This document shows positions 19,315 through 27,645 of a DNA stretch of 64,000 bases, in pieces. The translations under genes and the position numbers were made by a program. The stretch comes from Lentzea alba (GTDB lineage Bacteria > Actinomycetota > Actinomycetes > Mycobacteriales > Pseudonocardiaceae): contig NZ_JAAMPJ010000001.1 in the NCBI RefSeq assembly GCF_011067745.1, forward strand, positions 1,598,829 through 1,662,828. Reading direction: 5' to 3'. Numbering within the stretch: the stretch's first letter is position 1; the number at the start of each line of letters is the position of its first letter. Below the pieces are notes generated by a model that worked only from the letters and a program-made list of their open reading frames with translations, ran no database searches and was not told where the DNA came from.

Positions 19315-19737
19315 TCACTGGTACTGGTAGCCCTCGCGGGAGCACGTGATGACGTCGGTCGCGCTCCGGTCCCAGACGCACGGGAAGCCGTACAGCTGGC
19401 TGTCCTCGTAGTAGTTCTTGTTGCACTGGCCCCACTTGTCCTTGCCGAGGCTGGTGATGCAGTGCCCATCGCGGTAGAGGCTGCCGTTGCGGTTGTTCCG
19501 CCAGTACACACCTGCCGAGGCGCTGTCGGAGTCCTGGTCCTGCACCCACCAGTGGTCGCCGGCCTTCTCCCAGCAGATCTCGACGGCCACGTACGAGTGA
19601 CATTCCATCTGCGACTTGGGCGGCGGAGTGCCGGCGACCGCGAACTGCGTCGCCTCGGCAGCGGACGCGGTGGCGGGCATCAAGACGCCCATGACGGCCG
19701 CGGCGGCCATCAAAAGAGCTAGCACGAGCTTGCGCAT
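19315..19737 (-). CDS. Secreted cysteine-rich protein, tandem paralogue 3
   Basis: A 140-residue protein with a Sec signal peptide (MRKLVLALLMAAAAVMG, cleavage near ATASAAEA). The mature part has six cysteines in the order MECHSY, EICWEK, GHCITSLGK, QCNKNYYED, PCVWDRS and ITCSRE. Three disulfides are plausible. The family hallmark is CWEKAGDHWWVQDQ. I do not recognise the family. ATG at 19737 is preceded by GGGAAG at good spacing. It is the last gene of the operon starting at 22046. Confidence 0.8.
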   Translation of the reverse strand: MRKLVLALLMAAAAVMGVLMPATASAAEATQFAVAGTPPPKSQMECHSYVAVEICWEKAGDHWWVQDQDSDSASAGVYWRNNRNGSLYRDGHCITSLGKDKWGQCNKNYYEDSQLYGFPCVWDRSATDVITCSREGYQYQ

Positions 19738-19776
19738 GCGGATACTTCCCTTCATTCGTAAGGGTTTCCGGTTCTG

Positions 19777-20259
19777 CTACTGGTAGCGGTTGCTCTGCTG
19801 GTTGTTGCAGACGATGACGTTGGACGCGCTGCGGTTCCAGGTGCACGCGTTGCCGTACAGACGGCTGTCCTCGTAGTAGTTCTTGTTGCAGTGGCCCCAG
19901 TTGCCCTTGCCGAGGCTGGTCATGCAGTGTCCCTGCCGGTAGAGGTCACCGCCGGTGTGGTTCTTGAAGTTCATCCAGTGCACACCGGCCGACGCGCCGT
20001 CGTCGCCGTTCTGGTCCTGCACCCACCAGTGGTCGCCGGCCTTCTCCCAGCAGATCTCGACATCCGGGTAGGAACGGCATTCCATCTGCGATTTGGGCGG
20101 CGGCGTGCCGGCGACCGCGAAGTTCAGCTCGTACTCGACGTCCGCGGCGACCGCCGACACCGCCTGTACCGGCACGGTCTGCGCGGACGCGGTGGCGGGC
20201 ATCAAGACGCCCATGACGGCCACGGCGGCCATCGAGAGAGCAAGCAGCAGCTTGCGCAT
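19777..20259 (-). CDS. Secreted cysteine-rich protein, tandem paralogue 2
   Basis: A 160-residue paralogue of its neighbours. After the signal peptide there is an extra 20-residue Ala/Val-rich linker, then FAVAGTPPPKSQMECRSY, EICWEKAGDHWWVQDQ, GHCMTSLGKGNWG, HCNKNYYEDS, ACTWNRS and IVCNNQ. All six cysteines are conserved. An insertion (HWMNFKNHTGGDLY) distinguishes it from the other two. GGAGG lies 8 bases before the ATG at 20259. Confidence 0.8.
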   Translation of the reverse strand: MRKLLLALSMAAVAVMGVLMPATASAQTVPVQAVSAVAADVEYELNFAVAGTPPPKSQMECRSYPDVEICWEKAGDHWWVQDQNGDDGASAGVHWMNFKNHTGGDLYRQGHCMTSLGKGNWGHCNKNYYEDSRLYGNACTWNRSASNVIVCNNQQSNRYQ

Positions 20260-20307
20260 GAAGTTTTCCTCCGGTGTAAGGATTTCCGCCTCGAACAAGG
20301 CGGAGGT

Positions 20308-20736
20308 TCACTGGTAGCGCCAGCCCTCAGGTCCGCATTGGATCGTCTCGCCAGAGCTGCGGTCCCAGACGCACGGGAACCCGGACAGGGTGCTGTTCTC
20401 GTAGTAGTTCTTGTTGCAGTGGCCCCACTTGCCCTTGCCGAGGCTGGTGATGCAGTACCCCTTGCGGTAGAGGCTGCCGTTGCGCTCGTTGAACCAGCGG
20501 ACACCGGCCGACGCGTTGTCGTTGCTGTTCTGGTCCTGGACCCACCAGTGGTCGCCGGCCTTCTCCCAGCAGATTTCGACGTGTTCGATGGAGTGGCACG
20601 TGAGCTGAGAGCGGGGCGGCAGCGTTCCGGCGACCGCGAAGTCCCACTCGAAGTCCACGGCCAACGCGGTGGCGGGCGGCATGGCGCCCAGGACAGCCAG
20701 CACGGCCATCGAAATGGCAATCACGAACTTGCGCAT
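20308..20736 (-). CDS. Secreted cysteine-rich protein, tandem paralogue 1
   Basis: A 142-residue secreted protein with signal MRKFVIAISMAVLAVLG. The mature domain repeats the family pattern: QLTCHSIEHVEICWEK, GDHWWVQDQNSNDNASAG, YCITSLGKGKWG, HCNKNYYENS, FPCVWDRS and IQCGPEGW. The gene starts 24 bases after the stop of the larger secreted protein, so they are cotranscribed. The high Trp/Tyr content suggests a carbohydrate or cell-surface ligand, but that is speculation. Confidence 0.8.
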   Translation of the reverse strand: MRKFVIAISMAVLAVLGAMPPATALAVDFEWDFAVAGTLPPRSQLTCHSIEHVEICWEKAGDHWWVQDQNSNDNASAGVRWFNERNGSLYRKGYCITSLGKGKWGHCNKNYYENSTLSGFPCVWDRSSGETIQCGPEGWRYQ

Positions 20737-20759
20737 GAGAGTTGCTCCAGTGGTGAGGC

Positions 20760-22046
20760 TCAGCCGATCGAGCTGAGCGGCACGGCGAAGATCGCTCGCC
20801 GGTCGATGAACGTGCTGCCGTCCTCGGTCCAGGCGTGCTCGGCGACGGTCCAGAGCTTTCCGGCGGTCTCGTTCGCGCCGTGCTCGTGGTAGAGGTCCTC
20901 GCCGCCGATGGCCCAGCTGTTGCTGTCCGTGGTGCCACCGACCGAGCCGGTGTGCATCCAGCTGTGGTTGCGGTTCGAGCTGCGGCCGAGGTAGTAGCGG
21001 CCATTCCAGGTCTGGACGCCCTGGATGTTGCTGCGCGGCATGGTCACCACGTCCTGCGGGACGGCCTTGCCGTTGGTCAGCACGGGCTGCCTGGTCGAAG
21101 CGTCGATCTGATACCTGGCCACGCGGCCTCCGTCGACGGCGGTGTCGGTGCTGCGACCGTTGCGGTATTCGCCGACGACGAGCGTGTCCGGGGTCGTGCT
21201 GCGGTCGAGCGACAACGACGAGAAGCACATCCACGTGGCGCTGGGCACGCAGACTCCAGAGGTGGCGTGCGCAGGCTGCCGGTAGGTGGCGACCTGAGGC
21301 AGCACGTACTTGTAGTTGTGGGCGTAGTAGGCGTTGCCGCTCTTGCCGATGCTGTCCTGCGCGTCGGACACCTCGAGGAGGCGGTCCATGTCGAACACCC
21401 GCAGGCCGACCTTCGTGTCGGCCACGTACAGGTAGTTGTTCAGCCAGGCGATCCCGCCGGCGTGGATCGGGACGGCCTTGAAGTCCGGGGTCGCCGTCTT
21501 CGTCGGCTCGACCAGCAGCACGTGCCGGTACTTGCGGTTCTTTATGTCGACGAACGAGATCCGCACGCCCTTGTTCGGCGCTGTCTGGTCGTAGTACCAA
21601 CTCACGAGCAGCACTCGGTTCTCGCCCCAGAGGCCGTCCTTGTCCGCGTCCGCGGAACCGGTGACACCCTGCGGGATCCAGTACGCGACCTTGCTGTCGC
21701 CGGGGTCCCAGCAGAACTTCTCGCTGCTGCGCAGGATCTGATCGGACGACAGCGGGTAGTCCGTCCGGTCGTAGTTCTCCGGGAGCGCCTGCTGCTGCGC
21801 GGTGTTGCAGGACGCGATGTCCCGGTTCGCGTCACGCAGCAGGGCGGCGACCGACGTGGTGGTGCCGACAGCGGTCTGCAGCTTCTCCGCGTAGGTCTGC
21901 AGACTCCAATCGGGCGTCAATGCGAATGCGCCCGTTGGACGGCTGTGGATTAGGTCGTCTGCCGCATCTTGCGCTTGTGCGTGCAACGCGGCACCCGGCA
22001 AAACCAGTGAAGCTGTTAGTAACGCCGCGTACCAGCGTCTGGTCAT
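20760..22046 (-). CDS. Large secreted protein heading the cysteine-rich cluster
   Basis: A 428-residue protein with signal peptide ending near LHAQAQD. The body contains repeated strand-turn units such as HAGGIAWLNNYLYVADTKVGLRVF, TLVVGEYRNG and NIQGVQTWNGRYYLGRSSN, which suggest a beta-propeller. Cysteines occur in pairs (IASCN, KFCWD, GVCVP, WMCFS). No catalytic motif is recognised. The ATG at 22046 has AGGAG 5 bases upstream. The promoter region is shared with the divergent nSTAND-WD40 gene and contains four AGTTGA half-sites. Confidence 0.75.
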   Translation of the reverse strand: MTRRWYAALLTASLVLPGAALHAQAQDAADDLIHSRPTGAFALTPDWSLQTYAEKLQTAVGTTTSVAALLRDANRDIASCNTAQQQALPENYDRTDYPLSSDQILRSSEKFCWDPGDSKVAYWIPQGVTGSADADKDGLWGENRVLLVSWYYDQTAPNKGVRISFVDIKNRKYRHVLLVEPTKTATPDFKAVPIHAGGIAWLNNYLYVADTKVGLRVFDMDRLLEVSDAQDSIGKSGNAYYAHNYKYVLPQVATYRQPAHATSGVCVPSATWMCFSSLSLDRSTTPDTLVVGEYRNGRSTDTAVDGGRVARYQIDASTRQPVLTNGKAVPQDVVTMPRSNIQGVQTWNGRYYLGRSSNRNHSWMHTGSVGGTTDSNSWAIGGEDLYHEHGANETAGKLWTVAEHAWTEDGSTFIDRRAIFAVPLSSIG

Positions 22047-22095
22047 CGTCACTCCTGCTCAGCCCTGATTTCGTTGCGCCAACAGGTTTAGAGCG

Positions 22096-22149
22096 AGTTG
22101 AGTTGATCAGGCAGTGGCGCAGGCGCTGATCAATCAACTCAGATCAACT
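22096..22149. promoter_or_regulatory. Array of four AGTTGA half-sites (candidate operator)
   Basis: AGTTGA occurs in tandem at 22096-22101 and 22101-22106, and inverted (TCAACT) at 22134-22139 and 22144-22149. The array sits between the divergent starts at 22046 and 22159. The layout suits a dimeric HTH protein, plausibly the HTH domain of the adjacent nSTAND protein. Binding is inferred. Confidence 0.5.
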
Positions 22150-22158
22150 GGAGTCCGA

Positions 22159-25100
22159 GTGGGTAGACGAGAGCGGCCGATCGATCCTGAGGAAGGCCCG
22201 GTCCAGCGGTTCGCGTGGGAGTTGCGGCAGCTGCGGGAGAAGATCGGCTCACCGAACTACCGGACGCTCGCCCAACGCGCGCACTACTCCGCCACCGCGC
22301 TGTCGCAGGCCGCCGCGGGCGAGCAGCTGCCGTCGCTGGCGGTCGCGCTCGCGTACGTCCAAGCGTGCGAAGGCGATGTGGCCCAATGGGAGCAGCGTTG
22401 GCGCGAGGCCGCCAAGGGGCAGGACGACTCGACGCCGTACCTCGGGCTGGCGGCGTTCGGGGTCGGGGACGCGGACCGGTACTTCGGACGAGAAGACCTC
22501 GCCGCCGATCTCACCGACCGCATCCGGAGGCAGCGCGTCGTCGGCGTGTTCGGACCGTCCGGGTCGGGCAAGTCCTCGTTGATCCACGCCGGGGTGCTGC
22601 CGGCGTTGACGGACTGGACCGTCTTCACCGCGACACCGACGACCTGGCGCGGCGGCCAGGCCGACCTCGTGGTGATCGACCAGTTCGAGGAGCTGTTCAC
22701 CCACTTCGACAATGCGGTCGACCGGGAGGCATTCGTCGCGTCGCTGCTGGACGGCGACAAACGGGTGTTGCTGGCCGTGCGGGCGGACTTCCTCGGCCAC
22801 TGCGCCACGATTCCCGCGCTGGTGGAAGCACTGCGCGACGCCCAGGTGCTGGTCGGGCCGATGACCGACGACGAGCTGCGGGCCGCCGTCGAACAACCGG
22901 CCGTGCGGGCCGGGCTGAAGGTGCAGCCGGACGTGCTCGCCGCTGTGCTGGCCGACGTGCGCGGACAATCGGGCGCGCTGCCGTTGCTGTCGCACGCGCT
23001 GCTGGAAACGTGGCGAAGACGCGAACGCGGCCGGCTGACGCTCGACGGCTATCGGGAGAGCGGTGGGGTCGCCGGGGCCGTCGCCACGACCGCCGAGAGC
23101 ACCTACGCCGAGCTGTCGAACCGCGGCCGAGCTGTCGCACGGGCGGTGCTGCTGAGGCTCGTGCAGACCCACGACGACGTGAACGACCTGCGCCGCCGGG
23201 CCCCGCTCGACGAGGTGCTGGCGGCGGGCAGGCCGACCGACACCGCGCACGTCGTGAACGTGCTGGCGAACGCACGCCTGATCGTCGTCGCGGACGGTGT
23301 TGTGGAGCTCGCGCACGAAGCGCTCGTACGCGCGTGGCCCCGGTTGCGGCAGTGGATCGACGACGACCGTGAGTCGTTGCGGCTGCACCGCGACTTCACC
23401 ACGGCCGCGGCGGCCTGGCAGTCGACCGGCCGTGATCCCGGCCTGCTCTACCGGGGCGCCCGGCTCGCCGCGATGCGCGAACTGGCCGGGCGGCTCGAAT
23501 GGGCGGTGGCGTCCAACGAGCTGGAGCGCGAGTTCCTGCAGGCGGCGGTGGACGAGGAGAGCGCCTCCAGACAAGCGGCGGACCGGCAGTCTCGCCGGTT
23601 GCGCACGCTGGTGAAGTCGCTGGCCGCGTTGACCGTGGCGTGCCTGGCGGTGACGGCGATGGCCGTCGTGCAGAGCAACACCGCCCGCCGGGAACAGCAG
23701 GTCGCCGAATCACGCCAGATCGCCGTGCAGGCACAGGATCTCAGCGCGTCGTGGCCGGATGCCGCCGCACAGCTCGCCGTAGCCGCCTACCGCACGTCGG
23801 CGACCGCCGAAGCTCGTGGGGCGTTGCTCAGCACGGCGGCGTACAAGCCCGCGCGATCCGTGCTGAAAGATCATCGCGGGCCGGTTCGCGCGGTCGCGTT
23901 CAGCGCTGACAGTTCGTTGCTCGCGACCGCGGGCGATGACCACCTGGTGGTGCTGAGGTCATCGTCTTCTGCCGCAGCGCCGACTGTTCTGGCGCAGCAC
24001 AACGGTTCCGTGCGCGCGCTCGCGTTCATGCCCGGCGGCGCCGTGCTCGTATCTGCGGGCGACGACCGGCGAATCATCTTGTGGGACACAAGAACACACC
24101 TGCCGTTGCGAACCATCTCTCTCGACGCCGAGGTACGGGTGCTCGTGCTGGCGGCGAACGGTTCGACCGCTGCCGTCGCGACCTCCGATGGCCTGATCTC
24201 CTTGTGGCGCACCGATGACTGGACACGGACGGACATGGTCGTGCACGAACTGGGCGAGGTGCACGCGCTTGCGTTGAACGGATCCGTGCTCGCCGCAGGT
24301 GGGGCGAACGGCACGCTGGTGGTGGAGAACGGCACCGCACGCACGTTCACCGATCACGACGCGGCAGTCCGCACGGTGGCGTTGAGCCCTGACGGCCGTA
24401 CCCTCGCGTCCGGCGGTGACGATCATCAGGTCGTGCTGCGGGTGCTGGCGACCGGCAAGACGTCCGGACTGCGCCGACACGTCGGTGGCGTGCGCTCGGT
24501 GCAGTTCGACGCGACCGGCACCAAAGTCGTGTCGACCAGCGATGACGGCAGCATCCGCTGGTGGACGGTGCCCGACGGCGGGTGGCTGACCGGGTTGATC
24601 ACCCGCACGCACCCGTTCTACGTGGCGGCGCTCAGCCCGGACGGCAACTGGTTCGCGGCGGGCGGCGACGAGAGCGTGAGCCTCTGGAGCCTGCCGCTGC
24701 CGCCGCTGACGGGACACACCAGTCCACCGGACGGCATCGCGCTCTCCCCGGACGGTTCGGTGCTCGCGAGCGGCGGGCGCGACCGCCTGATCCTGCTGTG
24801 GAACCGGGAGGGCGAGCAGATCGGGCGCATCGACGTGCCGGCGCACGTGACCGCGCTGGCGTTCCGGACCGCGACCGAGATCGTGGCCGCCGACGTGCGC
24901 GGTGTGCTGACCTCGTGGCGGACCGACGGCCAGGTCGTGCGCACGTGGCAGGGTCATCGGGGCGCGATCAAGAGCCTGGTCGTGTCCGGCGACCGCGCGG
25001 TGACCGGTGGGGTGGACGCCGCGGTCCTCGTCTGGGACCTGAACTCCGCCGAACCGGGCAGGCCACTGCCGTCCGGCCACTCGGGTCCGGTGAACACCGT

Positions 25101-25569
25101 GGCGTTCCTCGGCGACCAGGTGGCTTCGGGAGGAGCCGACGGCCGGGTGCTCCGCTGGTCCGGTGACCAGGTCGAGGTCGTCCGGGAGACCGGTCCCGCG
25201 GTGAAGTCGATCGCGGCCGTGCCGGGCTCGGACCTGTTGGTGGTGGGAGACGCGGGCGGCGAGGTCGCTCTGTGGGGCCGCAACGGCAAGGCGCGCACAC
25301 TCGTCACCGGCCGTGGCGCCGTCGGAGCGGTCACCGCAAGCCGGGACGGCACGACCGTGGCGGCGGCCGCGAACGACAGCCTGATCACGTTGTGGCAGGT
25401 AGCCGACGGCGCGCAGGTCGCGACGCTGACCGGGCACACCGGCCCGGTCAACGCGGTGCTGTTCGACGCCGACGGCGACCTCACGTCGTCCGGACCGGAC
25501 CCGCGGGTGATCAGGTGGGACCTGGACCCGGACGAGGTGATCGGCCGCCTCTGCGCCTCCGGTTGCTAA
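22159..25569 (+). CDS. HTH - nSTAND1 NTPase - transmembrane - WD40 protein
   Basis: A 1136-residue signalling protein. Residues about 10-75 form an XRE-like HTH (YRTLAQRAHYSATALSQAA). The NTPase follows with Walker A GPSGSGKSS (about 132-140), Walker B ADLVVIDQFEELF (about 169-181) and a downstream winged-helix region ending HEALVRAWPRL. One membrane helix (about 483-504, LAALTVACLAVTAMAVV) leads to a C-terminal array of roughly a dozen WD40 repeats. STAND NTPases act as ligand-gated switches; in bacteria some serve in conflict or developmental signalling. GTG at 22159 has GGAG upstream. The divergent secreted operon is the likely regulatory target. Confidence 0.88.
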   Translation: MGRRERPIDPEEGPVQRFAWELRQLREKIGSPNYRTLAQRAHYSATALSQAAAGEQLPSLAVALAYVQACEGDVAQWEQRWREAAKGQDDSTPYLGLAAFGVGDADRYFGREDLAADLTDRIRRQRVVGVFGPSGSGKSSLIHAGVLPALTDWTVFTATPTTWRGGQADLVVIDQFEELFTHFDNAVDREAFVASLLDGDKRVLLAVRADFLGHCATIPALVEALRDAQVLVGPMTDDELRAAVEQPAVRAGLKVQPDVLAAVLADVRGQSGALPLLSHALLETWRRRERGRLTLDGYRESGGVAGAVATTAESTYAELSNRGRAVARAVLLRLVQTHDDVNDLRRRAPLDEVLAAGRPTDTAHVVNVLANARLIVVADGVVELAHEALVRAWPRLRQWIDDDRESLRLHRDFTTAAAAWQSTGRDPGLLYRGARLAAMRELAGRLEWAVASNELEREFLQAAVDEESASRQAADRQSRRLRTLVKSLAALTVACLAVTAMAVVQSNTARREQQVAESRQIAVQAQDLSASWPDAAAQLAVAAYRTSATAEARGALLSTAAYKPARSVLKDHRGPVRAVAFSADSSLLATAGDDHLVVLRSSSSAAAPTVLAQHNGSVRALAFMPGGAVLVSAGDDRRIILWDTRTHLPLRTISLDAEVRVLVLAANGSTAAVATSDGLISLWRTDDWTRTDMVVHELGEVHALALNGSVLAAGGANGTLVVENGTARTFTDHDAAVRTVALSPDGRTLASGGDDHQVVLRVLATGKTSGLRRHVGGVRSVQFDATGTKVVSTSDDGSIRWWTVPDGGWLTGLITRTHPFYVAALSPDGNWFAAGGDESVSLWSLPLPPLTGHTSPPDGIALSPDGSVLASGGRDRLILLWNREGEQIGRIDVPAHVTALAFRTATEIVAADVRGVLTSWRTDGQVVRTWQGHRGAIKSLVVSGDRAVTGGVDAAVLVWDLNSAEPGRPLPSGHSGPVNTVAFLGDQVASGGADGRVLRWSGDQVEVVRETGPAVKSIAAVPGSDLLVVGDAGGEVALWGRNGKARTLVTGRGAVGAVTASRDGTTVAAAANDSLITLWQVADGAQVATLTGHTGPVNAVLFDADGDLTSSGPDPRVIRWDLDPDEVIGRLCASGC

Positions 25570-26114
25570 CGCGCCAGGTCGTCGAGGATCTCGGCGCCCG
25601 GCAGCTTCATCAGCACGTCACCCGGAATGAGGATCTTGCTGCCCCGGATGCCGCTGCCCACGACCAGTTCGGGGGCGGCGGCCACCTCGGGCGACACCAG
25701 GATCGGCCAGTCCGCGGGCACACCGATGGGCGTGATGCCGCCGTACTCCATGCCGGTCAGCGCGACGGCCTCGTCCATCGGCGCGAACGACGCCTTGCGC
25801 GCGTCGAGCCGTTTGCGGATGACGCCGTTCACGTCCGCACGCATGGTCGCCAGCACCATGCAGGCCGCGTACCGGATCTCGCCGCCACGCTTGCCCGCGA
25901 CGACCACGCAGTTGGCCGAGGCGGTCAGCGGTGAGCCGTAGTGCGCGCAGAACTCGGCGGTGTCGGCGAGCGTCGGGTCGATCTCGGCGACGGCCACCCG
26001 ATCAACGCCGTCCAGTTCCTTCAACGCCGCCTCAACCGGCCCAGGCACCAAATCAAGCCGCGACAACACAGAAATGGGTTCCAACGACCCAGCGATGGTC
26101 CACACCCAACCCAT
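25566..26114 (-). CDS. YbaK/EbsC-family aminoacyl-tRNA deacylase-like protein
   Basis: A 182-residue member of the YbaK/ProX editing-domain family, which hydrolyses misacylated tRNAs. Supporting motifs are SANCVVVAGKRGGEIRYA, the lysine-containing VIRKRLDARKASFAP, and ALTGMEYGGITPIGVP for the Gly-Gly-x-x-Pro loop. Substrate specificity cannot be told. Its stop shares bases with the stop of the convergent nSTAND gene. ATG at 26114 is preferred; a longer frame to 26150 would run into the large palindrome. Confidence 0.82.
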   Translation of the reverse strand: MGWVWTIAGSLEPISVLSRLDLVPGPVEAALKELDGVDRVAVAEIDPTLADTAEFCAHYGSPLTASANCVVVAGKRGGEIRYAACMVLATMRADVNGVIRKRLDARKASFAPMDEAVALTGMEYGGITPIGVPADWPILVSPEVAAAPELVVGSGIRGSKILIPGDVLMKLPGAEILDDLAR

Positions 26115-26146
26115 CCTGCCAGCCCGCCACCCCACCCCTGCTTTCC

Positions 26147-26197
26147 GCACGCGGGGCCCTTTCGTACTGACTGATAGTACGAAAGGGCCCCGCGTGC
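26147..26197. repeat. 22-bp perfect palindrome in a divergent intergenic region
   Basis: 26147-26168 and 26176-26197 are exact reverse complements separated by 7 bases; pairing continues outward through TTCC/GGAA after one bulged base. It lies upstream of both flanking genes (ybaK-like and tipA-like), so it is not placed as a terminator. The core ACGCGGGGCCC is shared with the hairpin at 684-732. Confidence 0.75.
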
Positions 26198-26211
26198 CGG
26201 AAAAAGTCGCG

Positions 26212-26242
26212 TTGACTTTGACGCTGCGTCAACCTTTACGGT
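26212..26242 (+). promoter_or_regulatory. MerR-type promoter of the TipA-like gene
   Basis: TTGACT (26212-26217) and TACGGT (26237-26242) form -35 and -10 boxes with a 19-bp spacer, the long spacing typical of MerR-activated promoters. The spacer contains the exact dyad TTGACGCTGCGTCAA (26218-26232). GGGGGA just before the ATG at 26271 is the ribosome site. Autoactivation is expected by analogy with tipA. Confidence 0.65.
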
Positions 26243-26270
26243 TGGGAAAGAGCGCGAAGGGGGAACCGGA

Positions 26271-27029
26271 ATGGCCTGGTCGATCGCCCAGGTGGCCCGG
26301 ATGTCGAAGGTGACGTCCAGGACGCTGCGGCACTACGACTCGATCGGGCTGCTGCCGCCGGCCTGGATCGGCGACAACGGTTACCGCTACTACGAGAAGG
26401 AACAGGTGCACCGCCTGCAGCAGATCCTGCTGCTGCGCGACCTGGGCCTTGGCCTCGACGTGGTGGCGGACATGTTGAACGGCACGGACCAGCTGACCGT
26501 CCTGCGCGACCACCACCGGTGGCTGCGCAAGGAACGCGAACGGCTGGACCGGCTGGCCAACACCGTCGCGCGAACGATCGAAGAACTGGAAGGAGGGGAC
26601 GAGATGAAACTGGAAGAGCTGTTCGACGGGTTCGACGCGTCGAAGCAGAAGCGCCACGAGGCCGAGCTGGTCGAGCGCTACGGCGAGGGCGTCAAGGAGC
26701 ACATCGCCGAGAGCAGGCAGAAGCTCAAGGGCTGGACGCGCGCCGACGCGGACGAGTTCATGCAGCAGTGGCAGGACATCGCGCGGGAGCTCGGGGTCCT
26801 GTTCACCGCGGGCACGGCGATCGACGCTCCGCAGACGCAGGAGCTGATCGACCGCCACTACCGCTGGATCTGTCTGAGCTGGACGCCGAACCGCGAGTCC
26901 TACAAGGGGCTCGGCGACCTCTACGTCGACTCGGACGAGTTCCGGGTGAACTTCGAGGTCAACGGCGACAACATGGCCGAGTGGGTCCGTGACGCCATGG
27001 CGCACTACGCCGAGACTCGGCTGCGGTAA
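26271..27029 (+). CDS. TipA-type MerR family transcriptional activator
   Basis: A 252-residue regulator. Residues 1-75 are a MerR DNA-binding domain (SIAQVARMSKVTSRTLRHYD). A dimerisation helix follows, then a TipAS antibiotic-recognition domain (about 112-252; YKGLGDLYVDSDEFRVNFE). TipAL proteins bind thiopeptides and other peptides and activate their own promoter. No cysteine equivalent to the thiopeptide-binding Cys of S. lividans TipA is evident at the C-terminus, so ligand handling may differ. An internal ribosome site before Met112 may give a free TipAS form. Confidence 0.9.
   Translation: MAWSIAQVARMSKVTSRTLRHYDSIGLLPPAWIGDNGYRYYEKEQVHRLQQILLLRDLGLGLDVVADMLNGTDQLTVLRDHHRWLRKERERLDRLANTVARTIEELEGGDEMKLEELFDGFDASKQKRHEAELVERYGEGVKEHIAESRQKLKGWTRADADEFMQQWQDIARELGVLFTAGTAIDAPQTQELIDRHYRWICLSWTPNRESYKGLGDLYVDSDEFRVNFEVNGDNMAEWVRDAMAHYAETRLR
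26591..26607 (+). promoter_or_regulatory. Internal ribosome binding site and start for a TipAS form
   Basis: AAGGAGGGG followed by ACGAG and an in-frame ATG (26605-26607) lies at the junction of the coiled coil and the TipAS domain. This is where tipA of Streptomyces lividans is internally translated to give TipAS. Here it would give a 141-residue protein (26605-27029). Confidence 0.65.
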
Positions 27030-27087
27030 TACGAATTTTGTTTTCCTAGGCGAATGGCACGGCGGGGCTGCAGACCCGCTTTCCCCA

Positions 27088-27636
27088 TCAGTCCAGCCCG
27101 AACGCCTTCAACGCCTCCCGGTTGAACGCCGGCAGGTCGTCGGGGTTGCGGGACGTCACGAGCGTCCACCCGTTCATGTCGCACACCCGGACCTCTTCGT
27201 CGGCCCAGTCGCCACCCGCGTTGCGGATGTCGGTCTGCAGGCTCGGGAACGAGGTGAGCATCTTGCCGCGCACCACGTTCGCCTCGACCAGCAACCACGG
27301 CCCGTGGCAGATCGCCGCGATCGGCTTGCCCGCCGCCACGAGTTCCTTGACGAGCTGAACGGCGTCGGCGTCCATGCGCAGGAAGTCCGAGTTGGCCACG
27401 CCACCGGGGATGACCGCGCCGTCGTAGTCGTCGGCTTTCGCGTCGGCGTACGTCGTGTCGACCGGGAACGCGTCGGCAGGTGTGAGGTGATTGAAGCCGC
27501 GGACCTCACCGAGCTTCGGCGCGAGCAGCCGCGGCACTCCGCCGGACTTCTCGACGTGCGTCCACGGATCGGTGAGCTCGACCTGTTCGATGCCCTCCGA
27601 CGCGACCAGGAATGCGATCTTCTTCTGTTCAGCCAT
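27088..27636 (-). CDS. DJ-1/PfpI family protein (type 1 glutamine amidotransferase fold)
   Basis: A 182-residue single-domain protein of the PfpI subgroup. The nucleophile elbow AAICHGPWLL has the conserved Cys-His pair, PGGVANSDFLR lies near the active site, and TSRNPDDLPAF matches the C-terminal PfpI signature. Family members act as glyoxalases/deglycases or stress-induced proteases. Length is normal. It is 10 bases downstream of the neighbouring hydrolase gene and may be in one transcript. Confidence 0.9.
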   Translation of the reverse strand: MAEQKKIAFLVASEGIEQVELTDPWTHVEKSGGVPRLLAPKLGEVRGFNHLTPADAFPVDTTYADAKADDYDGAVIPGGVANSDFLRMDADAVQLVKELVAAGKPIAAICHGPWLLVEANVVRGKMLTSFPSLQTDIRNAGGDWADEEVRVCDMNGWTLVTSRNPDDLPAFNREALKAFGLD

Positions 27637-27645
27637 GCCCGTCGG

